Of a stretch of DNA of 64,000 nt, positions 45,001 through 52,324 are shown one piece after another; the first letter of the stretch is position 1; each line of letters begins with the position of its first letter. The DNA is from Forficula auricularia (lineage: Eukaryota; Arthropoda; Insecta; Dermaptera; Forficulidae): contig JALMQS010000225.1 in NCBI GenBank assembly GCA_024734495.1, positions 3,556,369 through 3,620,368 of the forward strand, given 5' to 3'. A program made the position numbers and the translations under genes. A model generated the notes under the pieces. That model was given only the letters and a program-made list of their open reading frames with translations. It searched no databases and was not told the origin of the DNA.

Positions 45001-45461
45001 ATGGAATGGAATATTTTTAATTATATGTCAGAGGGGTTGTTTTTCACCCCCTCGTGGAATCGAACCCGAGTGCCAGTAACAGCAATCCGAGCCATCTGGC
45101 TCACCTGCGGGATGCGAACCTCTCTGACATATGTAAACGCGTAAAATAAAATAAAACAACCCTTCTGACGTATAATTAAAAATATTCCCCTCCATCGGAT
45201 TTAATAGATGACACTATCTTATGATTTTCTAGTATTCTATTACCATCGGCAAATTGAAATCTTTACATTATTTTATCATTTGAAATTTAAACTTACTATT
45301 CGAGATCTTATCAAATCAATATCTCGGATTCGGAGACCATTATGATTCCATATATAAGCAATATCGAGCATCTCTTCTGTAACAGCTTCACAATGAAATA
45401 TTTCATTTCGCATAACTGAAGTTGTAATTTTTGGAGGTAATTTTTTGACAAGACGAGGGCT
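31734..45461 (-). CDS. Cont: Contactin-like adhesion protein, 3' half (10 exons)
   Basis: This is the C-terminal half of a contactin, a GPI-anchored Ig/FN3 neural and septate-junction adhesion protein. Exons on the minus strand are 45297-45461, 44739-44877, 44518-44658, 40267-40502, 38701-38877, 38445-38630, 38018-38186, 35554-35687, 34034-34217 and 31734-31837. All are flanked by AG acceptors and GT donors, and codon phases match at every junction (0,1,1,0,0,0,1,0,1). The product shows the last Ig domain (FHC, IWNHNG, YEC), then four FN3 domains (YEFRVSAANELG, YYFVKVMAYNSAG, YRMRVLAFSNGG), then a hydrophobic tail ending at a stop, which is the order expected for contactin. The phrases GGGGGKIGDLTITW and NDMGPGPESE look to me like insect contactin, recalled from the family and not searched. 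The lectin domain and first five Ig domains are absent here. Introns are swollen by transposons. Identification is strong for the family and good for the gene. Confidence 0.9.
32580..33835. mobile_element. ACCGACTTCAAAAA-family elements, nested palindrome
   Basis: GGGTTCAGTCTAACTTCCG (32582) runs plus and its relative at 33690-33715 runs minus, so the block is inverted about 33000. An inner pair of arms (32740-32940 and 33030-33205) is nearly perfect and bounded by ACCGACTTCAAAAA words. It lies in the last contactin intron. The same family is at 16785-17120 and 18120-18500. Confidence 0.6.
33870..33920 (+). mobile_element. R2-like LINE 3' tail only
   Basis: GTAAGAGGAGGCCCCCTCC and GCGGCCCAATAAAG match the end of the 3' UTR at 14480-14520. 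This appears to be a deeply truncated insertion. Confidence 0.45.
34034..34217 (-). CDS. Cont: Contactin exon: second half of FN3-4
   Basis: The exon has 184 nt, entering in phase 0 and leaving in phase 1. It reads VRIWELDQDMSTANDTF at its start and SYRMRVLAFSNGGDG then SPPISFQMG at its end, the final FN3 strands. The donor is GTGAGT. Confidence 0.9.
34625..35145. mobile_element. hAT MITE in a contactin intron
   Basis: Terminal inverted repeats CAGTGATTCTCAACC and GGTTGAGAATCACTG, flanked by 8-bp direct repeats ATCTAAAC/GTCTAAAC (7 of 8). Subterminal GCGGCAC words are inverted at both ends. No transposase. Confidence 0.85.
35554..35687 (-). CDS. Cont: Contactin exon: first half of FN3-4
   Basis: The exon has 134 nt, entering in phase 1 and leaving in phase 0. 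It encodes KAPQKPPSSVHI and STVRVVWRYV, the A-B strands of FN3-4, and ends PLIGYK. The acceptor is CTATTTTAG and the donor GTCAGT. Confidence 0.9.
35972..36203 (-). mobile_element. Family H element, minus orientation
   Basis: On the minus strand it starts AGTACCTGGAGCCACCGAGC and ends AATTTTTGCTCGTTTAATAT. The middle has an AT microsatellite (36022-36043) and a G-rich block (36055-36165) that is C-rich on the minus strand, as in 52490-52580. Confidence 0.5.
36370..36650 (+). pseudogene. LINE RT fragment, family L1
   Basis: It reads GTREAILSLRLIIERAF and FIDLEKAFDNVNWEIMFKIL, which hold RT block A, then YNLHQNQTAIINIGDEQRE. The last words overlap those of 1790-2214 (NQTAILNIGDEQRE), so this is the upstream part of the same LINE family. 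It is truncated at both ends. Confidence 0.75.
36703..36893 (-). mobile_element. Small insertion carrying a hammerhead-like core
   Basis: The word ATTAATATG brackets the insertion (36696-36703 and 36893-36900) where other family F copies read uninterrupted (58568-58580). On the minus strand it carries the core at 36819-36880. Confidence 0.55.
36819..36880 (-). ncRNA. Hammerhead-ribozyme-like motif, best preserved
   Basis: On the minus strand: CTGATGA (36876-36870), stem GAGC/GCTC, GAAAC (36849-36845), a stem III formed by two ACGT words (36846-36843 and 36826-36823) and the triplet GTC ending at 36822. Stem I pairs GCA before the core with TGC after the cut. One extra A again separates CTGATGA from stem II. 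Known hammerheads of Penelope-like elements have this layout; activity here is inferred. Confidence 0.5.
37088..37362 (-). mobile_element. tRNA-derived SINE, copy 2
   Basis: Same family as 25868-26135: minus-strand start GGCGACTGTGGGTCAGTGG with boxes GTGGTAGAGTGTTGG and GGTTCGAGACC. It is flanked by TCTAAT direct repeats within the family F unit, whose intact form reads TTATCTAATACTAGAGG. Confidence 0.8.
37501..38017. other. Contactin intron, AT-rich
   Basis: AAATAATAATAATATTATTAT and a TATA run near 37973 are the only features seen. Confidence 0.3.
38018..38186 (-). CDS. Cont: Contactin exon: end of FN3-3
   Basis: The exon has 169 nt, entering in phase 0 and leaving in phase 1. It reads LKYWKQENREED at the start and YYFVKVMAYNSAGEGPES near the end, the C and F-G strands of FN3-3. 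The acceptor is TTTTTCTAG and the donor GTAATT. Confidence 0.9.
38445..38630 (-). CDS. Cont: Contactin exon: end of FN3-2, start of FN3-3
   Basis: The exon has 62 codons, phase 0 to phase 0. It begins AINDMGPGPESE (the G strand of FN3-2) and continues through SAEDMP and the B-strand ALNVSWNPI of FN3-3. The donor is GTAAGT after GHR. Confidence 0.9.
38701..38877 (-). CDS. Cont: Contactin exon: FN3-2 middle
   Basis: The exon has 59 codons, phase 0 to phase 0. It reads PLLNQEQNSPGIHYKIFWRR and ends YDVKVQ, the C to F strands of the second FN3 domain. The acceptor follows a T-run ending TTTTAG and the donor is GTAAGT. Confidence 0.9.
39110..39600 (-). pseudogene. LINE C-terminal fragment, family L1
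   Basis: An open minus-strand frame of 139 codons reads YGCETWTIREEERKRLESFE, RRMMNIKWMDKI and RPRLEYFNQIIGDMGCQTF, the C-terminal region of the family at 1218-2215 and better preserved. The 3' end ATCATCATTGAGTATAC is shared. It lies in a contactin intron. Confidence 0.8.
39630..40124. mobile_element. pogo/Tigger-like MITE
   Basis: CAGTGGTACCTTGAGATACG and its inverse CGTATCTCAAGGTACCACTG (40105-40124) are flanked by TA. An inner GTATGTC..AAAATCGTATCTCAA pair is also inverted. No transposase remains. Confidence 0.85.
40267..40502 (-). CDS. Cont: Contactin exon: end of FN3-1, start of FN3-2
   Basis: The exon has 236 nt, entering in phase 1 and leaving in phase 0. It contains the FN3 F-strand signature YEFRVSAANELGYG and then the inter-domain segment with a five-glycine run followed by KIGDLTITWK. 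The donor AAG|GTTTTA is weak but the next exon continues in frame. Confidence 0.9.
40684..41240. other. Contactin intron: inverted repeat and GT microsatellite
   Basis: CACGCCGTC..CACAACGCCAGC (40712-40735) and the inverse block at 41150-41200, TTGGGGTAGCTGAAAAC (40938) and the inverse GTTTTCAGCTACCCC-like at 41030-41047, form a nested palindrome. (GT)n lies at 40917-40936. Confidence 0.45.
41305..41735 (+). pseudogene. hAT transposase C-terminal remnant
   Basis: The left end CAGGGTCGGATTAGCC and GGGGCCCCGCG block are typical of hAT elements. An open frame at 41473-41670 reads SGEGYFSTVKRVKSELRNRM, then DRLNSPNLMKIE, the dimerisation domain of hAT transposases (compare the usual ERxFSxLKxIKTxLRSxM). 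The rest of the transposase is absent, and CTAGGGCCCCGAGG marks the right part. Confidence 0.75.
41770..43057 (-). mobile_element. mariner element, nearly intact
   Basis: Inverted ends AGGTCATTCAATAAGTCCGT (left) and AGGTCATTCAATAAGTCCAT (right, minus strand), each with a TA at two bases outside. The 1.29-kb length is normal. It sits in the large contactin intron and is far better preserved than 4222-5439. Confidence 0.9.
41836..42845 (-). pseudogene. mariner transposase with one frameshift
   Basis: The protein starts MLFYEKNTVETKQWVDKHYP at 42845, with the helix-turn-helix and SGRP linker, and stays open to IPENIKK near 42655. It then shifts frame in an A-run and continues from VMNDRKLKVHELA to the stop at 41836. 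The catalytic triad is present: TMDETWLHYY, HQDNAPCH and YSPDLAPSDFF, with 34 residues between the second and third aspartates (D34D). One missing base in a homopolymer is the only evident lesion. Confidence 0.9.
43255..44290 (+). pseudogene. LINE family J copy, 5'-truncated
   Basis: An open frame (43252-43839) reads GSVISPTLFLIYINDLL, then CYADDSTLHN (the YADD active site), NWGSQNFVNFNSVKTQC and GLSWNDHIST. After a frame shift near 43690 the C-terminal parts follow (GEGPPSILL is a shifted reading). The 3' end GATGCACCTTTTTGGTGT and ATCATTAAAAAA match other copies. Confidence 0.8.
44518..44658 (-). CDS. Cont: Contactin exon: first half of FN3-1
   Basis: The exon has 141 nt, phase 1 to phase 1. 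It encodes the start of the first FN3 domain: TSATVQWTNG with the B-strand tryptophan, then PIIKYIIAGR. The acceptor is GATTCCAG and the donor GTAACT. A 4-kb intron containing a hAT remnant, a mariner and a LINE follows. Confidence 0.9.
44739..44877 (-). CDS. Cont: Contactin exon: second half of last Ig domain
   Basis: The exon has 139 nt, entering in phase 0 and leaving in phase 1. It carries the F-strand motif DYEC with the second Ig cysteine and ends in the proline-rich linker VEGPPGPPG that leads to the first FN3 domain. The acceptor is CTATAG and the donor GTCTGA is weak, but the frame joins correctly on both sides. Confidence 0.9.
44960..45240. repeat. Inverted repeat around a tRNA-like core
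   Basis: Arms of ~75 bp (ATCATAAGATGGTGTCATC at 44969 and its inverse near 45222; TTTTTAATTATATGTCAGAG and inverse) flank 45035-45125. On the minus strand the core has GTGAGCCAGATGGC (A-box-like) and GGGTTCGATTCC (B-box). It lies between two contactin exons. Confidence 0.65.
45297..45461 (-). CDS. Cont: Contactin exon: first half of last Ig domain
   Basis: The exon has 55 codons and phase 0 at both ends. The acceptor is a T-rich tract ending TTTTGCAG and the donor is GTAAGT. It starts SPRLVKKLPPK and holds the first Ig cysteine (FHCEA) and the core tryptophan (YIWNHNG). It joins in frame to EIDGGYLYL in the next exon. Phase 0 at its 5' side fits the 66-nt exon units upstream. Confidence 0.9.
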
Positions 45462-45594
45462 CTGCAAAATTACAAAAATATATATTATTATCATTGCACA
45501 ATAGATATTAGTTTTTAATATTCTCAGATACTAATTAGATAACGATTTTGAGATGAGGAAATATATTGTACAGAAGAAAATAAATTTAATATAA

Positions 45595-48140
45595 CTGTCT
45601 ATAAGCTCAAGGTAGGAGGAGAGGTAGCACCTTTGGATTTCCACTGGTCCTCACTACTACCAGGGTACTTGGGTTGTCAGCGACATGTGACCGACTGGCC
45701 CTTGTATCAAGACCGTCCGTGAGTGGTGAAGGGCCACATCCTTCAATGGTGACCCCGTTTTCTAACTAAACACGGCGGATCTAGACTGGAAAGTCAATAA
45801 TCATTCCTGGCAGAGGGCAGCAGTACCTGCCAGTACCGGACTAAGACGCAAGGAAATTGACTGCGGACCGGCTTAGGATCGGATTAATACAAGCATGGCT
45901 GCATCAGCTTTAATGGTTGGATTACTGCGGTGTAGTTTTCGAGATGGCCGAACTCGGGAGAGATCCGAATAGACGATCATAGAGTTTTCTATTAGGGAAC
46001 TGCTGATGGAAAACACGAACACGGAGTCGGAGTTATTGTGTCGCCCAATGTGGCCAAATGCATCACGAACTTTACACCCATATCACACAGAGTTATGTTA
46101 CTCCAAATACAAGCCAGTCCTGTCAATATTAATATCTTACAGGTTTATGCCCCCACGACAGATAAAGCAGATGATGAAGTAATTGAGTTTTACCATTCAA
46201 TCATCAAGATAACTGAGAATATCTCTAAGCATGAACTGGGTGATAGAAATCATAGAGGAGATCTCTTGGAAACATTTGCAGAAAGTGGGGACATGGTGGT
46301 GCTGAATACATTCTACAAATTACCACCTAGAAGATTGTATACATGGAAATCACCAATGGACGAACCAGGGAAGATGTGCGAAATCAAATAGATTTTATGC
46401 CTTAAATATAAGATTCCGAAACAGTTTTTTACATCCCGTCAAAACTTATCCTGGAGCTGACTTAGTTCTGATCACGTGCCATTGGTGGGTGTTTTTGAGT
46501 CAAGAATGAAGAAGGTGCAAAGAAAGGAATAAAAGGATGTATGATATGTTGCTGCTGAAGGGATCCCAACATGAAATGACATCCAATCCAGTCTTAATAA
46601 TCAAATCGTGAAAATAGAGGTTGGCTTGGATGACGAGCAAAAGATAAGACATGTCGGGACAATTATACAAGCAGTGAAGGCGAAGTATCTGAAGACAGAA
46701 CGAGCAATAAAGAAACAATCATGGATGACCGACGAGATTCTGAATATGATGGAAGAAAGGCGAAGATCTAAGAATGAACCGGAGAAATACCGAAGATTGA
46801 GAATTGCCATCAGAAACAGAATCAGGGAGGCCAAGGAAAAGGAATTGAGGGAGAAGTGTGAGGAAATTGAAGACCTAAAAAAGAAACATGATAGTTACAA
46901 TTTGCACCGGAAAGTCAAAGAGCTTAATGGGGGACACAGAGGTAGAAGACGAGGAAACCTAACAGGCTCAGATGGGGGAGTCATCATAGACATGCAAACC
47001 AGAATTGATACTTGGAGGGAATATCTGGAGAAATTGTTTGAAGACCACAGAGAAAACAACTTCGAAATGGAGGAAACTACTAGTGGTCCGGAAATACTGC
47101 AGCATGAAGTACAGGCTGCGATAGTCCAACTAAAAGATGGCAAAGCCGCGGGACCAGACAACATCGAAGCGGAGTTCCTTAAGCTACTTGATGATGAAAC
47201 AGTAAAATTGATCACCAAACTGTTCAACAACATTTATGATTCTGGTAAAATTCCAGCTGAATGGTTGAAATCAGAATTCATTGCCATTCCAAAGAAATCA
47301 GGGGCCAAAAAATGCGAGGAATATAGAACTATTAGCCTCATGAGTCACCTATTAAAACTTCTTCTGAAAATAATACACAGGAGAATCTATAAGAGGTGTG
47401 AAAGCCAGATATCTCCCAACCAATTTGGATTTGTGAATGCGGTTGGCACCAGAGAAGCCTTATTGGGAGTCCGAGTTCTGTTCCAGAGATGTCGAGATAT
47501 GAACTGCGACGTCTACGCCTGCTTAATTGATTATCGAAAAGCTTTTGATAGAGTCCGACATGACAAGATGATCCAAATATTAAGGGAGGCAAGCATAGAT
47601 GACAAAGACCTGAGAATAATTGGAAACCTCTACTGGAATCAATCGGCGAACCTTAGAGTGGGAGAAGGGCACACATATTACGCCAAAATAATGCGTGGGG
47701 TCCGACAGGGCTGTGTGTTGTCGCCCTTGATCTTTAACTTGTACTCCGAACGAATCTTCACTGAGGCCTTGGACGGGATAGAAAAGGGCATTCTAATAAA
47801 CGGATACCATTTGAACAACATCAGATATGCGGATGATACCATTGTTTTTGCCAGTAACTTAGTAGACCTACAATTTCTTATGGACAAAATAACTCATCAC
47901 AGCAAGCGGTATGGCCTGGATATTAATGACGACAAAACCAAGCTTATGATAGGTAGTAAGCAGAAGATCACGGGAGGTCAACTTTATGTTAACGAAGCTG
48001 CAATTGAGAGAGTGGACCACTACAACTACCTCGGCACCATCGTGAATGAGGACTGGAACGACACTCAAGAAATAAAATCTCGCATTGGAAAAGCTAGATC
48101 CGCCTTCAATCAGATGAGCAGATTCTTCAAGAGCCACAAT
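45595..48140 (+). mobile_element. RTE-like LINE, 3' end missing
   Basis: The left edge is near 45595 (CTCAAGGTAGGAGGAG). It contains a broken endonuclease part and a long RT frame, and stops at about 48140 inside a contactin array unit, before the usual C-terminus and 3' UTR. A LINE lacking its 3' rather than 5' end implies later rearrangement. Confidence 0.75.
46038..46391 (+). pseudogene. LINE AP-endonuclease fragment
   Basis: It reads GVIVSPNVAK (in the frame entered upstream) and ILQVYAPTTDKADDEVIEFY, the middle of the AP-type endonuclease of RTE-like LINEs, then GDRNHRGDLLETF and RRLYTWKSPM. The earlier part of the domain is deleted (about 45940) and the frame breaks at 46391. This cannot be a complete nuclease. 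Confidence 0.7.
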
Positions 48141-48173
48141 ATCTCAATAAGAATCAATAGGGGTGGTGAATAA
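46608..48173 (+). pseudogene. LINE reverse transcriptase, long open frame
   Basis: The 521-codon frame contains AAGPDNIEAEFLK (near residue 180), AIPKKSG..EEYRTISL, NQFGF, CLIDYRKAFDRVRH (block A), GVRQGCVLSPLIFNLY (block B) and RYADDTIVFA (near residue 406, the catalytic YADD), then a KTKLMIG block. The RT core is intact and well conserved. The last ~12 residues (RINRGGE) are encoded by host array sequence, and the upstream endonuclease is broken, so it is not an active element. Confidence 0.85.
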
Positions 48174-48227
48174 ACAAAGAGAAACAGTCTTCTAATAAAA
48201 AGAAGAAATTGTAACAAAAAAACTCAC

Positions 48228-48293
48228 CGAAATTATCTCTGCCAGGCCTGTAAGACGTCCAAGCTTCGACCCAGCTGCTCCGAATTAACATTC
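48228..48293 (-). pseudogene. Array copy 1: exon copy with a stop codon
   Basis: The same 66-nt unit with donor GTGAG and acceptor TTGTTTCAG. In the phase used by the neighbouring exons it reads E-C-stop-F-G-A-A, so inclusion would truncate the protein. A different frame is open (SSWVEAWTSYRPGRDNF) but is out of phase with the next exon. Confidence 0.5.
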
Positions 48294-48470
48294 CTGAAAC
48301 AAGACATCCTGAAATTATTTTTGGAAAATCTATTGAAAATATTCAATGTAATGTAATTTTGACATAATCTTTTGGCTAAATTTAATCAAATAAAGTTTAA
48401 TTAAGAATCAATAAATAAACAAAGACACACACCTTCCACTAATAAGAAGAAATTGTAACAAAAAACTCAC

Positions 48471-48536
48471 CGAAATTATCTCTGTCAAGCCTTTAAGACG
48501 TCCAAGCTTCGACCCAGCTGCTCCGAATTTATATTC
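48471..48536 (-). CDS. Cont: Candidate contactin exon, end of Ig5 (array copy 2, intact)
   Basis: The unit has 66 nt, phase 0 at both ends, with acceptor GGTTACAG (or TTTCAG 15 nt upstream, giving 81 nt) and donor GTGAGT. The 22 residues begin EYKFGAAGSK and end LTEIIS. This resembles the post-cysteine end of an Ig domain (C-x-A-E-N-K-F-G-A). It would splice in phase onto SPRLVKKLPP of the next exon. The sites, phase and position are visible; use in the mRNA is inferred. The upstream exon carrying the YxC motif was not found. Confidence 0.5.
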
Positions 48537-48703
48537 CTGTAACCAGAAATCCTGAAATTTTTTTTAGAAGTATATTTAAAATATTCAATGTAATGTGATT
48601 CTACATAATCTCTGGCTATAATTTTTCAAATTAAGTTTAAATAAGTATCAATATGAGTGGTAATCTTCCACTCATAAGAAGAAATTGTAAACAAAAAACT
48701 CAC

Positions 48704-48770
48704 CGAAATTATCTCTGTCAAGCCTGTAAGACGTCAGAAGCTACGACCCAGCTGCTCATAATTTATATTC
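48704..48770 (-). pseudogene. Array copy 3: frameshifted exon copy
   Basis: The unit is 67 nt rather than 66 and has a premature TGA after EYKL, while the GTGAG donor and the TTTCAG acceptor remain. It reads as a decayed duplicate of copy 2. Confidence 0.45.
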
Positions 48771-48970
48771 CTGAAACCAGAAATGCTGAAATTATTTTTT
48801 GGGAAATCTTATTCAAAATATTCAATGTAATGTAATTTTTACATAAACTTTGGCTATAATTATTCAAATAAAGTTTAAATAAGAATCGATAGGGGGTGGT
48901 AAATAAACAAAGAGATTCACAATCTTCCACTAATAAAAAGAAATTGTAAAAAACAATTAACATAGATAAT

Positions 48971-49047
48971 CATTTTTTTTTTTTTTTTTCTCTGTGTGTG
49001 TGTGTGCGCGCGCGCGCGCGCGCGCACACATATATGCGTGTGTGTAC
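48971..49047. repeat. GT/GC/AC microsatellite
   Basis: A T-run then (TG)n, (CG)n and (CA)n in succession, followed by TATATGCGTGTGTG. The alternation is able to form an inverted or Z-DNA-prone tract. Confidence 0.9.
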
Positions 49048-49604
49048 TTTTAAGGCTGGGAGTTGCTTAGGTTCCACTTAGTTACAATTTATATCCCTGA
49101 GACTCGAAAGAGGCTTAACATATATTTGGTAAAACTAATTAAAATTTTGAATATAATGTTAATATAATTCACCAGGGGCAAATTTTATATTAATTTAAGA
49201 CTCGAATAGTGTTCCAAACAAATAAACAGAAAATTTCAAAAAACTCATCACACTCTTCACTGTATTCCGTCTGAAATGAACCGTTCGAGCTAAGTGTTCT
49301 GAATTTGTATCCATGGACCCAGAAGGAAAAATTTATTTTTTAAAAACTACGAAAATGTTGATTTTAATGTAATTTCAATTAATCCAGAGCGGCAACAATT
49401 AGTTAAGTAAAATATAATTAAGAATCGTTAGGCGTTCCTAGGAAACAAACTGACAAATTCTTGCATTAATAAAGAAGAAATTATATAAAAAAAAAATTAA
49501 TGATAAAGAAAGCCACCAATTTCGGTCCTGTTGCGGTGACTGGAGATCAACCGAGCAGCTCTGAATTTATAATCTTGAGACGCGAAAGACTTAATTTATT
49601 TATT

Positions 49605-50539
49605 TTAGGTGTCCTCTTTTGATATATACATATATAAATATACAGGTGTGTTCCACAGAACTCTTTCATTAAAAGTTTTCATGGAAGGAGATTGAGAGAA
49701 AATTTTGAACTTTGACATATTTATGTCTTGGAATATGCTCTTTTTAAATAAATTATGAACAATCTTGCTTTGCCTGCCAATCGCTATCGACTTTCTTATT
49801 TTCTCAATAGAACCCCTCAAAAGATGATTTTTTATAATGCACTTGATGCCTAAAATTTATCATTTCTGAGTTATTTTAGATAGCTTGTAAAATCAACCAA
49901 TTTAGCGTTTATCTTTAAAAATTAATAGTAATTAAATTATTTGTTTGTAGAATTAATCTTGTTCAATCAGCATTCTTAATTAGACATTAAAGAATCTTAC
50001 TTAATCATAAAAATTCAAATTTTATATACAGGATGACCATAATAATCATTTATTTCTGAAAATTAAAAAGTTGTTAATACTCGAAAGATTTTCTCAAAAT
50101 GGAACATGGCATAATATAGTATTTTGAATTCTACGCAAAATCAATGAAAGGTAATTAAATGACTTCCCTATACCTAAAATGAATTGTTTTTTAAATAAAA
50201 AAATATTTTAAATTTCACTCGTCTAGAACTTATTTAATATGTATTAATAATTAAGATTCTGATCGAAAGTGAAATTTAAAATATTTAAATTTAAAAGCAA
50301 TTCCAATGTAGGTGTTACCGGAATATTTGATTCACTCTCTATTGGATTTTTCTATGTAGAATTTCAAAAATACTAAAATTATACATAACTAGATAATAAA
50401 TAAATAAGATCTAGACGAGGGAAATTTAAAAATATTTCAATTGTTTACATAATGATCTTAAAACTTCATCATACACAGATTTAAGAGATTATTTTCTACT
50501 TAATATAGATCTATTTAAAATTTTATTTAAAAATTCAGT
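49605..50539. other. AT-rich stretch, nothing confidently recognised
   Basis: A 71-codon minus frame (49605-49820) contains RVLWNTPVYLYM but no known domain. The rest is A/T-rich, with several AAATTTAAAATATTT words (50209, 50273, 50428) in both orientations. Confidence 0.3.
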
Positions 50540-51005
50540 CATCAGAAAACTTGCGATACACTCTGGAATGTCACAGAACATTATCGGAATATTATTAAAT
50601 TATTAATTATTTTTAAATTATTTATTTAATAATTAAATATTTGGTCATTATTATTTGATAATTAAGTTGAATAATTGTTAAGAATAATTATTATTTGGAT
50701 TTTTTTGAGATTTAATTGATTTAATATTTTTTTTATTTGATGTCGTATAAAAAAATAGTTCTTATGAAAGTTGTTCAGTTTTTTTTGTAGATTTAGACTA
50801 TGTAATGAAAAATATAGGTTTTCATTTAAAAAACAGAACTTGACCTTGAAATACCCTTGAAAGCTTGTTCTAGGTCGACAAACAATAGCGTAGTTTAGTT
50901 TCCCCCTTGATATAAATAAACTTTTATTTGAAACTTTTTTCATATAATGCACTGTTTTGAGTTACGAGTTATAAGACTGTCTCAAGATAAAACAACTCAC
51001 CCGAT
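50540..51005 (+). repeat. Segmental duplication, copy 1
   Basis: It shares CTTGCGATACACTCTGGAATG, AATTGATTTAATATTTTTT, GAAAGCTTGTTCTAGGTCG and AATAGCGTAGTTTAGTTTCC with 51875-52315 in the same orientation. The minus-strand ORF here is not conserved as a protein between the copies. Confidence 0.75.
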
Positions 51006-51874
51006 ACTATATATAATATAATACATTCACTCACACACACGATTTCTATTTACCTAAAAGTATAAAAAGTTGAAATAAATAAAATATATTTAATGGTTTC
51101 TTCAATCTATGCATATAATTAATATAAGGGATGAAGGGTTGTTTATTAGTGAAGGGTGGAGTCAGCTGAGAGGGTGGATGAAGGTGGAGAGGCCATATTG
51201 TAATATTCCCAGCCGATGTTTCATCCACCACTGCCTGACACATACTGGCTCCTGTCCCTATCTATCCCTCCTTATATACCTTTTTCCACTTCCCCTACCC
51301 CCTCTACATACCCTCCCACTCTCCCTATCTAACACCTTTATATCCCCTCTCCCTATCCTTTCCCCTTCTTATATACCCCTCGAGAGCAATTATTGCAAGC
51401 TATTCTTAGCTTATCTTTCGAGATAATCTTAATCGGTTTAGTATAGTACGTCATACTATTTTCACTTATCACTTTCAATTATTTAATAGTGTTTAAAGTA
51501 ATTTTGAATTTAATTTTTTCAAAAAGTACATAATTAAAATAATATTAATCCCATGAATAGTTAGTATTGTTGTAAATCATCTGGCAAAATATAAATTTGG
51601 GATATTTTTTGATTTTGATTTTGACAAAAAGTACATATTTTCAAATTTTCAAATTAATTTCATGATTAGTTAGTATCAGGGCCGGATTTAAGCACAGGCT
51701 ACCCAGGCTGCAGCCAAAGGGTCTGCTTTTTTTAATATTAATAATTTAATAATTTAGCCCTCGTGAGCTTCATTTTATCGTGTTGTAAATTTATTTAAAA
51801 TATATATAGGAAATGTAAAGGCTACGAAGAAACTTAAAAGGCCAAAATAACGAAATTGGAACTGGAATTCATCC
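51006..51874. other. Spacer between the duplicated segments
   Basis: It contains a C/T-rich tract (51225-51385) and an AGGGCCGGATTTAAGCACAGG block near 51672, a hAT-like end similar to 41305. The 105-codon frame across the tract has no domain. Confidence 0.35.
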
Positions 51875-52315
51875 AGAAGACTTGCGATGCACTCATACAC
51901 TCTGGAATGTCTCAGAACAGTGTCGCATAAATTATTAAATTATTTATTTAATAATTAAATATTTGATCATTATTATTTGATAATTAAGTTGAATGATTGT
52001 TAAAAATAATTATTAGGATTTTTTGAGATTTAATTGATTTAATATTTTTTTATTTGATGTCGTATAAAAAAATAGTTCCAATGAAAGTTGTTCAGATTTT
52101 TTTCTAGATTAAGAATATGTACAGAAACATATAGGATTCCATTTAAAAAACAGAACTTGACCTCGAAATACCCTTGAAAGCTTGTTCTAGGTCGAAGAAC
52201 AATAGCGTAGTTTAGTTTCCCCCATGATATAAATAAACTTTTATTTGAAACTTCTTTTTTTCATATAATGCACTGTTTTTGAGTTATAAAGACTGTATCA
52301 AGATAAAAAACTTAC
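51875..52315 (+). repeat. Segmental duplication, copy 2
   Basis: Direct copy of 50540-51005, starting at AGAAGACTTGCGATGCACTC and ending AAGATAAAAAACTTACCCGG. Differences are substitutions and short indels. Confidence 0.75.
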
Positions 52316-52324
52316 CCGGTATAT

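Larger units (their letters stand above)
48141..49600 (-). repeat. Tandem array of exon-containing units in contactin
   Basis: About six direct units of roughly 210-260 bp share an A-rich spacer (AAGAAGAAATTGTAA on plus), a GTGAG donor on the minus strand, a 66-nt exon-like core and a TTTCAG acceptor region. The three units nearest the next contactin exon (48181-48900) are very similar; those at about 49060, 49270 and 49540 are increasingly diverged, and one contains a CG/TG microsatellite. The LINE at 45595-48140 ends abruptly inside the first unit. The array sits exactly where the exon before the last Ig domain is expected. Confidence 0.7.

Noticed and set aside
46895..48137. Minus-strand frames of 69-112 codons
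   Set aside because: They are antisense to the long LINE reverse transcriptase frame.
48228..48293. Alternative frame SSWVEAWTSYRPGRDNF as the true coding frame
   Set aside because: It is open only in copy 1 and ends in phase 1, whereas the next contactin exon begins in phase 0; the other copies have stops in this frame.
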